A stretch of 59,326 nucleotides of DNA from CAYJPV01 sp964396055 (GCA_964396055.1 CAYNDV010000011.1:1-59326), one strand, 5' to 3'; shown: positions 48,152 through 57,057, numbered from the stretch's first letter. The notes: generated from the letters alone by a model not told the origin. Numbers and translations are program-made.

Positions 48152-50404
48152 GTGGCGAGACGGATCGGGGTGTTCACGAGCGGCGGGGACGCGTCGGGGA
48201 TGAACGCCGCCCTGCGGGCGGTGGTGCGGACGGCGCTCGACCGCGGGATCGAGGTGTTCGGGATCTACGAAGGCTACCGGGGCCTCATCGAAGGCGGCTC
48301 GATGATCCGGGCGCTGAACTGGGACAGCGTGGGCGGCATCATCCAGAAGGGCGGCACGATCATCGGCTCGGCGCGATCGCAGGAGTTCCGGACGCGTCCC
48401 GGGCGGCTGACGGCGGCCGTCAACCTGCTGGCGCACGGCATCGACAGCCTCGTGGTCATCGGCGGCGACGGCTCCCTGACCGGGGCCGACCTGTTCCGCA
48501 AGGAATGGGGCAGCCTGCTCGACGAAGCCGTCGCGAGCGGCCGCGTCGCGGCCGAGACGGCGGCGCTCCACCCGGCGCTGACCATCGTCGGACTCGTGGG
48601 GTCGATCGACAACGACGCGCTGGGCACCGACATGACCATCGGCGCCGACACGGCGCTGCACCGGGTGACCGAGGCCATCGACGCCATCAGCAGCACGGCG
48701 TCGAGCCACCAGCGCACGTTCGTCGTCGAGGTGATGGGGCGGCACTGCGGGTACCTGGCGCTGATGGGCGCGATCGCCACGGGCGCCGACTGGGTGCTGA
48801 TCCCCGAGGCGCCGCCCGACACCAGCGACTGGGGCGACCGGATGGTGGCGGCCCTGAAGGCCGGGCGGCAGGCGGGCCGCCGCGACTCGATCATCGTGCT
48901 GGCGGAAGGCGCCACGGACGCCACGGGGCAGGCGATCACGTGCGAGGACGTCAAGAAGGCGCTCGAAGGCGAGTTGGGTGAGGCGGTGCGCATCACGGTG
49001 CTGGGGCACGTGCAGCGGGGCGGCGCGCCGAGCGCGTACGACCGCACCCTCGGCACGGTGATGGGCTTCGCCGCCGTCGAGACGCTCGTGTCGGGCGCCG
49101 CCGACCAGGAGTCGCAGGTCATCGGCATGCGCGGCAACCGGGTGGTCAGCATCCCGTTGACGGAGTGCGTCTCGCAGACACGCGAGATCAACCGCCTGCT
49201 CGAGGCGCGGGAGTACGGCAAGGCGCTGGCGCTGCGCGGAACCGCGTTCAACGACGCCTGGCGCACGTTCAACACGCTGCTGCAGGCCCTGCCCCACCCG
49301 CCGGCGGCCGGCCAGCGCCGCCTGCGCCTCGGCGTGCTGACCGCCGGCGCGACGGCGCCGGGCATGAACACGGCGGTCCGCGCGGCGGTGCGCCTCGCGA
49401 TCGACCAGGGGCACGTCGTCTATGGCGTGCGCCGGGGATTCCGCGGACTGGCCGAGGGTGAACTCCAGGAGATGGACTGGATGAGCGTGAACGGCTGGGC
49501 GCCCATGGGCGGCTCGGAGCTGGGCACGCGGCGGGACGTGCCGGCCGGCCCGGATCTCTACGCCATCGCGCGGACCATCGAGCGCAGCGCCCTGGACGGA
49601 CTGCTGGTCATCGGCGGGTGGGAAGCGTACCAGGCGGTGCACCGGCTCTGGGAAGAGCGGCGCAACTTCCCGGCGTTCACCCTGCCGATGGTGTGCCTGC
49701 CAGCGACCATCGACAACAACCTGCCCGGCACGGAACTCAGCGTCGGCGCCGACACGGCGATCAACAACATCGTCCAGGTGGTGGACAAGATCAAGCAGTC
49801 GGCCGTGGCCGAACAACGCTGCTACGTCGTGGAGGTGATGGGCCGGCAGTGCGGCTACCTGGCGATGATGAGCGGCCTGGCCACCGGCGCGGAACGCATC
49901 TACCTCCACGAGGAGGGCATCACGCTCAAGACGCTGGAGGCGGACCTGGCCCAGCTGGTGGACGGGTTCAAGGGCGGCAAGCGCCTGGGCCTCATGATCC
50001 GCAACGAGAACGCCAACGACGTCTACGACACGCGGTTCATGTGCGCGCTGTTCGAGGAGGAAGGCGGCGGGCTGTTCGACGTGCGCCAGAGCATCCTCGG
50101 GCACCTGCAGCAGGGCGGCGATCCGTCGCCGTTCGACCGGATCCAGGCCACGAAGCTGGCCCGGCTGTCGATTCAGCGCCTCGTGACCGACGCGCTCGGC
50201 GGCGGGCACGACGCGGTGTTCATCGGCATCGTGCAGGGCGCGGTGTTGTTCACCCCGTTCGAGGACTTCACACGGCTCATCGACGAGGCGCACCGGCGCC
50301 CCAAGCACCAGTGGTGGCTCGACGTGCGGCGGGTGAACGACGCGCTGGCGCGGCCGCAGCCGCGCGGCGGCGCCGATGCGTGGATCGCGGAAGGGCGGCT
50401 GTAG
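48152..50404 (+). CDS. Double-length 6-phosphofructokinase (eukaryote-like tandem)
   Basis: A 750-residue protein made of two PfkA-like halves; bacterial PfkA is normally about 320 residues. It starts at GTG (48152) with AGGGAGAG upstream. The first half has GVFTSGGDASGMNAAL, an ATP-type GGDGS at 104-108 and the catalytic SIDND (Asp153), so it should be active and ATP-dependent. The second half (from about residue 390) has GVLTAGATAPGMNTAV, but its GGDGS is replaced by GGWEA at 488-492 and IDND by IDNN (Asp521 kept). It has therefore probably lost ATP binding and become regulatory, as in eukaryotic enzymes. The reaction is phosphorylation of fructose-6-phosphate. Confidence 0.93.
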   Translation: MARRIGVFTSGGDASGMNAALRAVVRTALDRGIEVFGIYEGYRGLIEGGSMIRALNWDSVGGIIQKGGTIIGSARSQEFRTRPGRLTAAVNLLAHGIDSLVVIGGDGSLTGADLFRKEWGSLLDEAVASGRVAAETAALHPALTIVGLVGSIDNDALGTDMTIGADTALHRVTEAIDAISSTASSHQRTFVVEVMGRHCGYLALMGAIATGADWVLIPEAPPDTSDWGDRMVAALKAGRQAGRRDSIIVLAEGATDATGQAITCEDVKKALEGELGEAVRITVLGHVQRGGAPSAYDRTLGTVMGFAAVETLVSGAADQESQVIGMRGNRVVSIPLTECVSQTREINRLLEAREYGKALALRGTAFNDAWRTFNTLLQALPHPPAAGQRRLRLGVLTAGATAPGMNTAVRAAVRLAIDQGHVVYGVRRGFRGLAEGELQEMDWMSVNGWAPMGGSELGTRRDVPAGPDLYAIARTIERSALDGLLVIGGWEAYQAVHRLWEERRNFPAFTLPMVCLPATIDNNLPGTELSVGADTAINNIVQVVDKIKQSAVAEQRCYVVEVMGRQCGYLAMMSGLATGAERIYLHEEGITLKTLEADLAQLVDGFKGGKRLGLMIRNENANDVYDTRFMCALFEEEGGGLFDVRQSILGHLQQGGDPSPFDRIQATKLARLSIQRLVTDALGGGHDAVFIGIVQGAVLFTPFEDFTRLIDEAHRRPKHQWWLDVRRVNDALARPQPRGGADAWIAEGRL

Positions 50405-50422
50405 CTGAGGCGGTGGTACATG

Positions 50423-50460
50423 ACGAAGGGGCCGGGCCCTGCCGGGCCCGGCCCCTTCGT
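50423..50460. terminator. Perfect 17-bp hairpin between convergent genes
   Basis: ACGAAGGGGCCGGGCCC and its exact complement flank a 4-nt loop. It lies 18 nt after the phosphofructokinase stop and 15 nt from the stop of the convergent barrel gene. There is no U-tract, but it is symmetric and strong, so it is a likely two-way terminator. Confidence 0.75.
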
Positions 50461-50475
50461 CTCGTCCCAGGACGA

Positions 50476-51237
50476 CTAGAAGCGCAGCCGGATGCCGCCG
50501 CCGAACTGCATGCCGCCGGCTTCCACCTCGAGGGCGGTGCCGCCCTCGGGCGTCATGTCCACCTTGGCCGCCGCGTAGCGGAAGAACCCGCCGAGGCCGA
50601 CGTTCCGGGTGATCTTGTACGTGGCGTCGAGGCCCACGTTGAAGCCCGTCTGGTTCTTGCTGGTCGTCACCTTCTTCACGTTGGTCAGGTTGACGGTGGT
50701 GTAGGGCGGGCCGACTTCGGCCACCTGCGGATTGGACAGGGTGTCCTGCTCCACGGTGAAGAAGGTGGGCCCGCCGAACACGGCGATGTCGAACTTCTCG
50801 CTGAGGGGAATCATGAAGAGCCCGAACACGTGCACGGCCTGCTCCTTGTGGGTCAGGTCGGGCACCGTGGCGCCGGCGGTGCGCGGCGAGTCGTACAGGA
50901 TCGGGTGCGGAACGGACGCGGCGATGATGCCCTCGCTCTTGCTGCTGAGCTGGTTGTAACCGACGCCGACGCCGAAGTTGCCGAACAGGCGCACGCCGCC
51001 GGACACATCGAACATGCCGCCCTGGCCGTCGATGGTCTGCTGCGTCTTGACGCTGGCTTTCTCGTCATACAGGGTGAACTCGCTGGAGGTGGAGACCTCC
51101 TTCGAGGGATGGCTCTGGAAGGCGCCGTTCACGTTGATGAACACGCGGTCCTCCCACTGCAGCATCTGGGCCTGGGCGTGGGCGGCCACGAGCAGCATCA
51201 GGCCGGCAAACAGCATCACAAGCGAAGCACGCTTCAT
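50476..51237 (-). CDS. Outer-membrane beta-barrel protein
   Basis: A 253-residue protein with signal peptide (LVMLFAGLMLLVAAHAQAQ), alternating beta-strand pattern and a C-terminal GGGIRLRF ending in Phe, as in OmpW/OmpA-type barrels. The strands GGVRLFGNFGVGVGYNQLSS, GLFMIPLSEKFDIAVFGGP and GFNVGLDATYKITRNVGLGG are typical of eight-stranded barrels. GAGGA precedes the ATG. Function is unknown. It is divergent from the lipoprotein gene at 51492. Confidence 0.83.
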   Translation of the reverse strand: MKRASLVMLFAGLMLLVAAHAQAQMLQWEDRVFINVNGAFQSHPSKEVSTSSEFTLYDEKASVKTQQTIDGQGGMFDVSGGVRLFGNFGVGVGYNQLSSKSEGIIAASVPHPILYDSPRTAGATVPDLTHKEQAVHVFGLFMIPLSEKFDIAVFGGPTFFTVEQDTLSNPQVAEVGPPYTTVNLTNVKKVTTSKNQTGFNVGLDATYKITRNVGLGGFFRYAAAKVDMTPEGGTALEVEAGGMQFGGGIRLRF

Positions 51238-51404
51238 CGTGTTGTCCTCAGTTCAAACGCAGTACACGGAACGACCACGGCGGCGGGCAACTTCCCTGCC
51301 GGCCCCGTGGCGCTGGCCGAATCTCTAAATCCTAGCACAGTCACAGCCCAGCCCGGCGGGAAGACCGGCTCCGGTGCGGGGATCCCGACCGGACCGCTCC
51401 GGCC

Positions 51405-51466
51405 TTTGCCGATCCCCGGAATTCCGGTATCATCGAGCGATGCGGGCGGTTCCGCCCGCATCGCTC
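51405..51466 (+). promoter_or_regulatory. Promoter-like boxes and a 15-bp palindrome upstream of the lipoprotein gene
   Basis: TTTGCC (51405-51410) and TATCAT (51428-51433) are 17 bp apart. Directly after, GAGCGATGCGGGCGG-TT and its complement form a perfect 15-bp inverted repeat (51435-51466), placed over the expected start point. It could be an operator or a 5' mRNA hairpin, 25 nt before the ATG. Confidence 0.5.
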
Positions 51467-51491
51467 CATCCCCATGTCTTGGAGAGTCTGA

Positions 51492-52661
51492 ATGCAGAAG
51501 AAGCTGCTCTTGTGTGCTGTCGTCGGCGTCCTGGCCCTGGCCATCGCGTGCGGAGGCGACTCGAAGAACCCGGCCTCGCCGAGCTCGACGCCGACGGTCG
51601 GCGCCGATGCGGCGGCTGACGGATCGACCCTGAAGGTGAACGCCCCGGCCCTGATCCGTCCGATCAGTGATGCGGTGGTCACCACTCAGACCCCGCTGCT
51701 CGTCTTCGGCAACTCCGCCGGCAAGTTCGTCGCGGTCGGCGCCCTGACCTACCGCGTGGAAGTATCGCTCACCAACGGCCAGGTGCTCATCAACCACAGC
51801 GGCATCACACAGAACGAAGAAGCCCAGACGGGCTACCGGGTGACCCGCGAGCTCGACTACGCCACGACGCACCGCTGGCGCGTCCGGGCGGAGCAGGGCT
51901 CGCTCGTCGGTCCGTGGTCGGCGTACGCCACGTTCAAGACGCCCGACAAGCCGGTGGGCCCCGAGGAGACGCCGTCCTTCCAGCGCGCGACGGAACTCTG
52001 GGACCGCCTGACCGACGGGCGCACCCTGGGCCGTCAGGTCAATTCGGTGTTCATCCCTGGCAAGGGCGTTCAGTTGCCGGACTTTTCCTCGTACGTGCAG
52101 TACACGCTCGGCTCCACCCTGACCGCCGGTGAGATGTCGTTCTTCATCGAGGGCCTCGACGAGGACACGAACGGCGGCAAGACCAAGGTCGTGACGATGC
52201 AGGCCGGGTACGGCGACTTCACCGCCAACCCGTACCGGTTCAACGTCGAGAAGCGTGGCGACGACCACCCCAACACCGGCCTGTTCCGGATGCGCATCAT
52301 CACCGGCGACCCCGAGACGTTCTACGACTCCGACCGCTATCCCGCGCCGCTGGATCGCGCGAAGACGTACTTCATGAAGGTTGTCTGGGGCGGCGGCAAT
52401 GTCCGTCATACGGTCCAGGAGAACGACGAGAAGGGCCGGATCATCGTCGAATACAACATGCCGTACTCCGGCACCTACCGACCGAATCCGCACGTGGTGA
52501 ACCTCGGCGTGCCGGTGCCGCGCGGCGGTGAGATCGACGCCACGGTCCCGGGCATCATCATCCGGTACCTCTACGTCACGGCGCCTGGCGGCAAGCGGCC
52601 CGGCACGGCGTTGCTGCCGCTGCCCGAGTTCGGCCTCGTGTCGCCCGACGGCGGCCAGTAG
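51492..52661 (+). CDS. Lipoprotein with Fn3-like module, paralogue A
   Basis: A 389-residue lipoprotein: the leader ends in ALAIACGGDS with a lipobox Cys. Residues 35-140 form a fibronectin-III-like module (ADGSTLKVNAPALIRPISDA to RWRVRAEQGSLVGPWSAYAT). The C-terminal 240 residues are beta-rich, with SYVQYTLGSTLTAGEMSFF, and resemble a concanavalin/LamG-like carbohydrate-binding fold; this is uncertain. GGAGAG precedes the ATG. The N-terminal 140 residues are similar to those of the next gene, so the two arose by duplication with exchange of the C-terminal part. Confidence 0.75.
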   Translation: MQKKLLLCAVVGVLALAIACGGDSKNPASPSSTPTVGADAAADGSTLKVNAPALIRPISDAVVTTQTPLLVFGNSAGKFVAVGALTYRVEVSLTNGQVLINHSGITQNEEAQTGYRVTRELDYATTHRWRVRAEQGSLVGPWSAYATFKTPDKPVGPEETPSFQRATELWDRLTDGRTLGRQVNSVFIPGKGVQLPDFSSYVQYTLGSTLTAGEMSFFIEGLDEDTNGGKTKVVTMQAGYGDFTANPYRFNVEKRGDDHPNTGLFRMRIITGDPETFYDSDRYPAPLDRAKTYFMKVVWGGGNVRHTVQENDEKGRIIVEYNMPYSGTYRPNPHVVNLGVPVPRGGEIDATVPGIIIRYLYVTAPGGKRPGTALLPLPEFGLVSPDGGQ

Positions 52662-52681
52662 GCATCCGCATCGGGACTCTC

Positions 52682-52714
52682 AGGGCCGGGGCGCCACGCA
52701 GGCGCCCCGGCCCT
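52682..52714 (+). terminator. Terminator hairpin after lipoprotein A
   Basis: AGGGCCGGGGCGCC, a 5-nt loop and the exact complement form a 14-bp stem 20 nt after the stop. It is followed by TTCGTTTCC, a weak T-rich run. Confidence 0.75.
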
Positions 52715-52895
52715 TTCGTTTCCTCCCCGCTCCGGCCGTGCAGCCCTCCTGTCCCGACAGGATGGCAGTCGCCGCGTCACCTGTCAGGATAGGATGGCCC
52801 CCTTCCGGGGATCGGTCTGCGCGGTCGCGCGGCCGCTGCGGATCGGCCCTGTTCCCAGCCAGGGTCACCGCCGACAACCGACACAGGAGTCCCTG

Positions 52896-54026
52896 ATGCA
52901 GAAGACGGGATTGGTGTATGCGTTTGCGCTGGCGCTGGCCGGCGCGTCAGCCTGCGGCGGCGACTCGCCGTCTCCGGTTTCGCCCAGTCAGACCGGTGGC
53001 GGGACCGCCGGCGCTGCCGCCGACGGATCGACCCTCAAGGTCACGGCGCCAGCCCAGGTTCAGCCCGAGAACAACGACACGACGAACACCACCATGCCGA
53101 ACCTCATCGTCCGGCCGTCCTCCGGACGCTTCGTGCCGGCCGGGACACTGGTCTACCGCTTTGCGGTCGAGACCGCCGGCGGCGCCGAGGTCTACCGCTC
53201 GTCCGCGGTGGCCGATCCCGGCACGGGCCAGATCGGGCACCGGCCGACCGAGGGCAAGCTGAACTGGGGCTCCGCCTATCGCTGGCGCGCCAGGGCGGAG
53301 CAGGGGTCGACCGTGGGTCCCTGGTCCGCCTACCTGGCGTTCCAGACGCCGGCCATGCCGGCGCCGCCGCTGGTCGACGAACCCGAGAACGGGGCAACCG
53401 CCAACGGCGTCGCGCCCCGACTCATCGTGAAGAACGGCGCCGTCCCCGCCGGGGTCAACCCGGACGGTCTCCTGCACCGATTCGTCGTCGAGCAGCTGAA
53501 CGGCACGGTCCTCGCCACCGGCACCGCTGAAGCCGACGACGACACGACCACCTGGGTGGTCCCGGCCGATGCCCTCCAGGAGACGACCACGTACCGCTGG
53601 CGCGCGCGGGCGGAACGAGGCGCCGCGTTTGTCGGACCGTGGTCGCCGTACTGGACCTTCACGACGTCGTCGCCCATCGTCTGGCCGACCACGCCCGGGG
53701 AACTGGTGGGTTTCGCGACGCAGCAGTTTCCCGAGTATCTCGTGCCCACCTCCTCGCTGCACGAGCGCGAGGCGAACATGGCGTTTGTCCGGGATCGCAT
53801 GATCGAAGCAGGGATCTGCGGAGGCATGGATCTGGCGTGGAACCTGAAACGCGGCGTGGGGCCGCGCAGCACCGACGCGCTCCTGCACCGGGACGGCGGC
53901 CGCGACCGCGTGATCGACATCGCCGCCGGTTTCGATGCCTACCGGACCCCGCTGCAACTGCACTGGGTCGAGGTGGAGGGACCGCCCGGATACGATCGGT
54001 ACCTGCCGCGCCCGAGCTGCAAGTAG
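52896..54026 (+). CDS. Lipoprotein with two Fn3-like modules, paralogue B
   Basis: A 376-residue lipoprotein (leader ending GASACGGDS). Two Fn3-like modules span about residues 43-155 and 158-262, each ending YRWRARAE and a GPWSxY segment (VGPWSAYLAF and VGPWSPYWTF). The last 110 residues (ATQQFPEYLVPTSSLHEREA) are not related to paralogue A. ACAGGAG lies 6 nt upstream. The shared ADGSTLKV core and adjacent position mark it as a tandem duplicate of the previous gene. It probably displays a binding domain on the outer surface; the ligand is unknown. Confidence 0.75.
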   Translation: MQKTGLVYAFALALAGASACGGDSPSPVSPSQTGGGTAGAAADGSTLKVTAPAQVQPENNDTTNTTMPNLIVRPSSGRFVPAGTLVYRFAVETAGGAEVYRSSAVADPGTGQIGHRPTEGKLNWGSAYRWRARAEQGSTVGPWSAYLAFQTPAMPAPPLVDEPENGATANGVAPRLIVKNGAVPAGVNPDGLLHRFVVEQLNGTVLATGTAEADDDTTTWVVPADALQETTTYRWRARAERGAAFVGPWSPYWTFTTSSPIVWPTTPGELVGFATQQFPEYLVPTSSLHEREANMAFVRDRMIEAGICGGMDLAWNLKRGVGPRSTDALLHRDGGRDRVIDIAAGFDAYRTPLQLHWVEVEGPPGYDRYLPRPSCK

Positions 54027-54049
54027 CCCGCACGCCCTGACCGAACGTC

Positions 54050-54085
54050 AACGGGCCGGCCCTCGCGAGGGAGCCGGCCCGTTGA
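54050..54085. terminator. Hairpin between convergent genes
   Basis: CAACGGGCCGGC and GCCGGCCCGTTG form a 12-bp stem around an internal CCCTCGCGAGGG palindrome. It lies 24 nt after the lipoprotein B stop and 48 nt from the radical SAM stop on the other strand, a likely shared terminator. Confidence 0.7.
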
Positions 54086-54133
54086 TGTGTACGGTGGCCG
54101 TTCGCCCGTCAGGCGGCGGGACGCAGCCGTCCG

Positions 54134-55258
54134 CTACTTCCCGGCCTTCCGCTTCTCGTTCATCGCCCGGCCCAGGAACTTCACGTAGGGCACGACCTGC
54201 TTCACCGCCGCCACGTTCATCTGGCACGGGCTGAGGCAGGTGGGGCACTCCTTGTCGCGGATGTGGTCGCGGTGCTCCTGCGAGGCCTGGCTGAAGTAGA
54301 GCTCGCCGGGATCGGTCTCGAGCACGTTGCCGATGACCTTGCTGTTCTCGCAGAAGAACAGGCCCCCGTCGGGGTTGAGCATGATGCCCTGCGACTGGAA
54401 CGGGCACGGCGCCAGGCGGTGGTACCCGTTGGCGATCATGTCCGCGTAATGCATGTAGATGTAGTTCTGGCCGTCGAGCAGCGGGTCCATCCGAACGCGG
54501 TCCAGGAAGAACTGCCGCATGCGCTCCTCGTCGGGGCCGACGGGCTTCTGCGTCTCGGCCAGCTGGGTGTTGCCCAGCATCGGCTCGGTGAACCGGATCA
54601 TGTTGAAGACGATGTCGAGGTTCTCCTTGCGGGCCCACGCCAGGATGTTCTCGGCGTCCTTCAGGTTCATCGAGAAGATGGTGGTCGAGACGCCGAAGTT
54701 GAACCGGTAGCGCGCCTGCATGTCGCGCATGGCCTGGATGGTCTCGTACGCCTTGTCGAAGCCGCGCTTCACGTTGCGCACGAGGTTGTGCATCTCGCCG
54801 ACGCCGTCGATGGACACGCGCGTGCTGAAGATCACGCCCTTGCGCTGGCACGCCGCCGCCACCTTCTCGATCATCGGGATCGCCCGGTGCGGCGTCAGCC
54901 CGGTGGTGTTGATACCGAATTTGCGCAGCCGAGGCAGGCGGTCGATCATCAGCTCGCAGATTTCCACCAGGTCGTTGCGCGTGGTGGGCTCGCCCCCCGA
55001 CACGTTGGCGATCTCCACCTTCTTCCAGAAGTCGGACTGGAACACCCGGTCGATCTGCTCCAGCGTCATGTCGAGCTTGCGATCGCCGCGTTTCCAGTTG
55101 CTGCACATCTCGCACCGCGCGTCGCACACCCACGTGCAGTGAAAAATCAGCACCGTGGGGTGGATCGGCTTGAGCGTGGCGACGACACTATTGACCAGGT
55201 CCCGCGGGGCGCTCAACGCGGCCTTCGCGAGATACTTCGCAGCGTAAGTCTGAGCCAT
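54134..55258 (-). CDS. Radical SAM enzyme with SPASM-like C-terminus
   Basis: A 374-residue radical SAM protein. The CxxxCxxC cluster site is Cys45, Cys49 and Cys52 (WVCDARCEMCSNW), followed by the SAM-binding ANVSGGEPTTRNDL and the barrel strand FSTRVSIDGVGEMHN. The C-terminal third has further cysteines (LAPCPFQSQG, LFFCENS and CPTCLSPCQ), suggesting a SPASM or twitch domain with auxiliary clusters. It probably modifies a peptide or lipid-linked substrate; which one is unknown. TAAAAT lies 8 nt before the ATG and overlaps the stop of the upstream membrane gene, so it may have an internal leaderless promoter as well as operon transcription. Confidence 0.9.
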   Translation of the reverse strand: MAQTYAAKYLAKAALSAPRDLVNSVVATLKPIHPTVLIFHCTWVCDARCEMCSNWKRGDRKLDMTLEQIDRVFQSDFWKKVEIANVSGGEPTTRNDLVEICELMIDRLPRLRKFGINTTGLTPHRAIPMIEKVAAACQRKGVIFSTRVSIDGVGEMHNLVRNVKRGFDKAYETIQAMRDMQARYRFNFGVSTTIFSMNLKDAENILAWARKENLDIVFNMIRFTEPMLGNTQLAETQKPVGPDEERMRQFFLDRVRMDPLLDGQNYIYMHYADMIANGYHRLAPCPFQSQGIMLNPDGGLFFCENSKVIGNVLETDPGELYFSQASQEHRDHIRDKECPTCLSPCQMNVAAVKQVVPYVKFLGRAMNEKRKAGK

Positions 55259-55264
55259 GTGTGG

Positions 55265-56203
55265 CTATTTTACCGGCTTCGTTCGGAACAGGTAAAGGAC
55301 GGCACCCGGCAGGTTCCCCGCCAGCCCGAGCAGGACGATCAGCGTGGAGAGGGCGAAGGCGCGGGCGTGGGGCACGCCGACGGGTTCGAGCAGCCAGACG
55401 ATGGCCCCCTGCGGCAGGCCGAAGCCGCCGATCGACACGGGCAGCAGCATCAGCAGCAGGCCGACCGGCATGAAGACGAGGTAGTAGGTCAGCCCGACCT
55501 CGATGCCCATGCCCCGGCCGAGGCAGTAGCCCTGCAGGACGCGCAGGAACTGCACCGCAATCGACAGGGCGAACACGGCCGCCAGCACCACGGGGCGCCC
55601 CCGGAACGCGCCCACTTCCTGCCCGACGTTTGCCAGCAGCCGCCCGGCCCGCGTCTCGAGCCAGCGCGCGGGCAGCAGCGTCACCACCCGGTCGGCCCAG
55701 AGGACCGCCAGCAACCCGGCGCCGCCCACCGCCACGGCCAGCATCACCTGCGTGCGCACCGCCGGGCCCAGGTGCGGCGCCCATCCCGCCAGGCCCGCCA
55801 GGCCGAGGCCGACCAGCGCCATCATCCCCAGCACGCGGTCGATCGCAACCGACGCCACGGCCTCGGTGCCCTGGTCGGTCCGCACGGCCACGGCGTAGGC
55901 CCGCGACGCGTCAGCCCCGATGCCGGCCGGCACGAAGCTGCCCAGGAACGAGCTGACCAGGTAGATCCAGACTGCCTTGCGCGCCGGCAGGGCGACGCCC
56001 GCCGATCGCAGCAGGATGATCCACCGCGCGATCATCACCGCGCGATCCGCGGCCACCAGCAGGAGCGCGGCCGCCAGCCACGCCGGCGACACGTGCACAA
56101 GGGTGGCGGCCAGTTCGGCCAGGTCGATGTCCCGCAGGACGTACCAGAGGATCGCCGCCGTGACGAGCAGCCGGAACGCCGTCGACCGGAGGACGCGGGC
56201 CAT
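55265..56203 (-). CDS. Lysylphosphatidylglycerol synthase TM-region family protein (flippase-like)
   Basis: A 312-residue membrane protein with seven or eight hydrophobic helices. It matches the AglD/MprF-N-like family: LRSTAFRLLVTAAILWYVL at the start, WLAAALLLVAADRAVMIARW, SFLGSFVPAGIGADASRAYA, and the late LLLMLLPVSIGGFGLPQGAI. Members are linked to glycolipid or lipid-carrier transport. Its ATG overlaps the stop of the methyltransferase gene (TGATG) and it is followed after 6 nt by the radical SAM gene, so these three form an operon. Confidence 0.9.
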   Translation of the reverse strand: MARVLRSTAFRLLVTAAILWYVLRDIDLAELAATLVHVSPAWLAAALLLVAADRAVMIARWIILLRSAGVALPARKAVWIYLVSSFLGSFVPAGIGADASRAYAVAVRTDQGTEAVASVAIDRVLGMMALVGLGLAGLAGWAPHLGPAVRTQVMLAVAVGGAGLLAVLWADRVVTLLPARWLETRAGRLLANVGQEVGAFRGRPVVLAAVFALSIAVQFLRVLQGYCLGRGMGIEVGLTYYLVFMPVGLLLMLLPVSIGGFGLPQGAIVWLLEPVGVPHARAFALSTLIVLLGLAGNLPGAVLYLFRTKPVK

Positions 56204-56919
56204 CACGCGCCCGGCTTGCGGGCGACGAAGGCGAGGGTCTCGAAGAAGTTCTTGCGCACGCGGAACAGGACATCCTCGGTGCGCGTGTACCGGGAGAGGG
56301 GCTCGAGTCCCGGGAGGTTGGCCAGGACCGACAGCCCGGCGAGCAGGTCGCGGGCCACGCCGGTCGACGCCCCGATGCTGCGCACCACCTGCGCCACGGT
56401 GAAGCCGTGGTCGCCCAGCAACTGGCGCACGCGCCGCTCGGTGGTGACGAAGTTGTGGGTGTAGTCCACGTCCCAGAAGAACGTGCGTTCCTTCAGGTAG
56501 TCGGGCACGACAACGAACGCCACGCCGCCGGGGCGAAGGACGCGGTATGCCTCGGCCGCGAACGCCCGCGCGCCATCGATCCCGCTCATGTGCTCGAGGA
56601 CCTGGTCCGCGTACAGCACGTCGCACGAGGCGTCCGCCACGGGAAACGGCGGCACCCAGGCTTCGGTCACCTCGACGCCGCGGCCACGCAGCGCGTCGGC
56701 CAGGGCCGGGCTCGCCTCGATCGCGCGGTAGCGCCAGCCCATCGCCCGGATGGGATCCACCAGCGTCCCGGCGCCGGGCCCGACTTCCAGCAGATCGCCG
56801 CCCGGTGCCGCGTGGCGGGCGAGCAGCGCCAGCCGGCTACGCTCGATGCGCTGGCGCCGTGCGCCGCCGAACCGCGTCAGCCGGCGCTCCGAGAACCACT
56901 TGTAGAAGTCGTTGGCCAT
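56203..56919 (-). CDS. Class I SAM-dependent methyltransferase
   Basis: A 238-residue methyltransferase with motif I LLEVGPGAGTLVDPIRAMG, the acidic YRAIEASPAL, motif near DVLYADQVLEHMSGIDGA and RVLRPGGVAFVVVPDY. The DQVLEH and LRPGG pair place it in the Methyltransf_11 group, which often acts in quinone, lipid or polysaccharide synthesis. Start 56919 was chosen because the open frame upstream runs through the REP-like tandem. It is first in the methyltransferase, flippase-like, radical SAM operon, probably a cell-surface or lipid modification pathway. Confidence 0.88.
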   Translation of the reverse strand: MANDFYKWFSERRLTRFGGARRQRIERSRLALLARHAAPGGDLLEVGPGAGTLVDPIRAMGWRYRAIEASPALADALRGRGVEVTEAWVPPFPVADASCDVLYADQVLEHMSGIDGARAFAAEAYRVLRPGGVAFVVVPDYLKERTFFWDVDYTHNFVTTERRVRQLLGDHGFTVAQVVRSIGASTGVARDLLAGLSVLANLPGLEPLSRYTRTEDVLFRVRKNFFETLAFVARKPGA

Positions 56920-56930
56920 GGGCGTCACGG

Positions 56931-57057
56931 GGCCGGCTGAAGCCGGCCCCCACGAAAGCAACCCGTCGTCCGGAAGAGGCCGGCTGAAGCCGGCCCCCAC
57001 GAAAGCAACCCGTCGTCCGGAAGGGGCCGGCTGAAGCCGGCCCCCACGAACCCCACG
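56931..57057. repeat. Three REP-like units with GGCCGGCTGAAGCCGGCC hairpins, 47-bp period
   Basis: The hairpin word occurs at 56931-56948, 56978-56995 and 57025-57042. The spacers CCCACGAAAGCAACCCG and CGTCCGGAAG repeat between copies. Its core and the CCCACGAAAGC flank equal the complement of the units at 24641-24697, so it is the same family in the other orientation. It fills the gap between the FKBP stop and the methyltransferase start. Confidence 0.92.
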
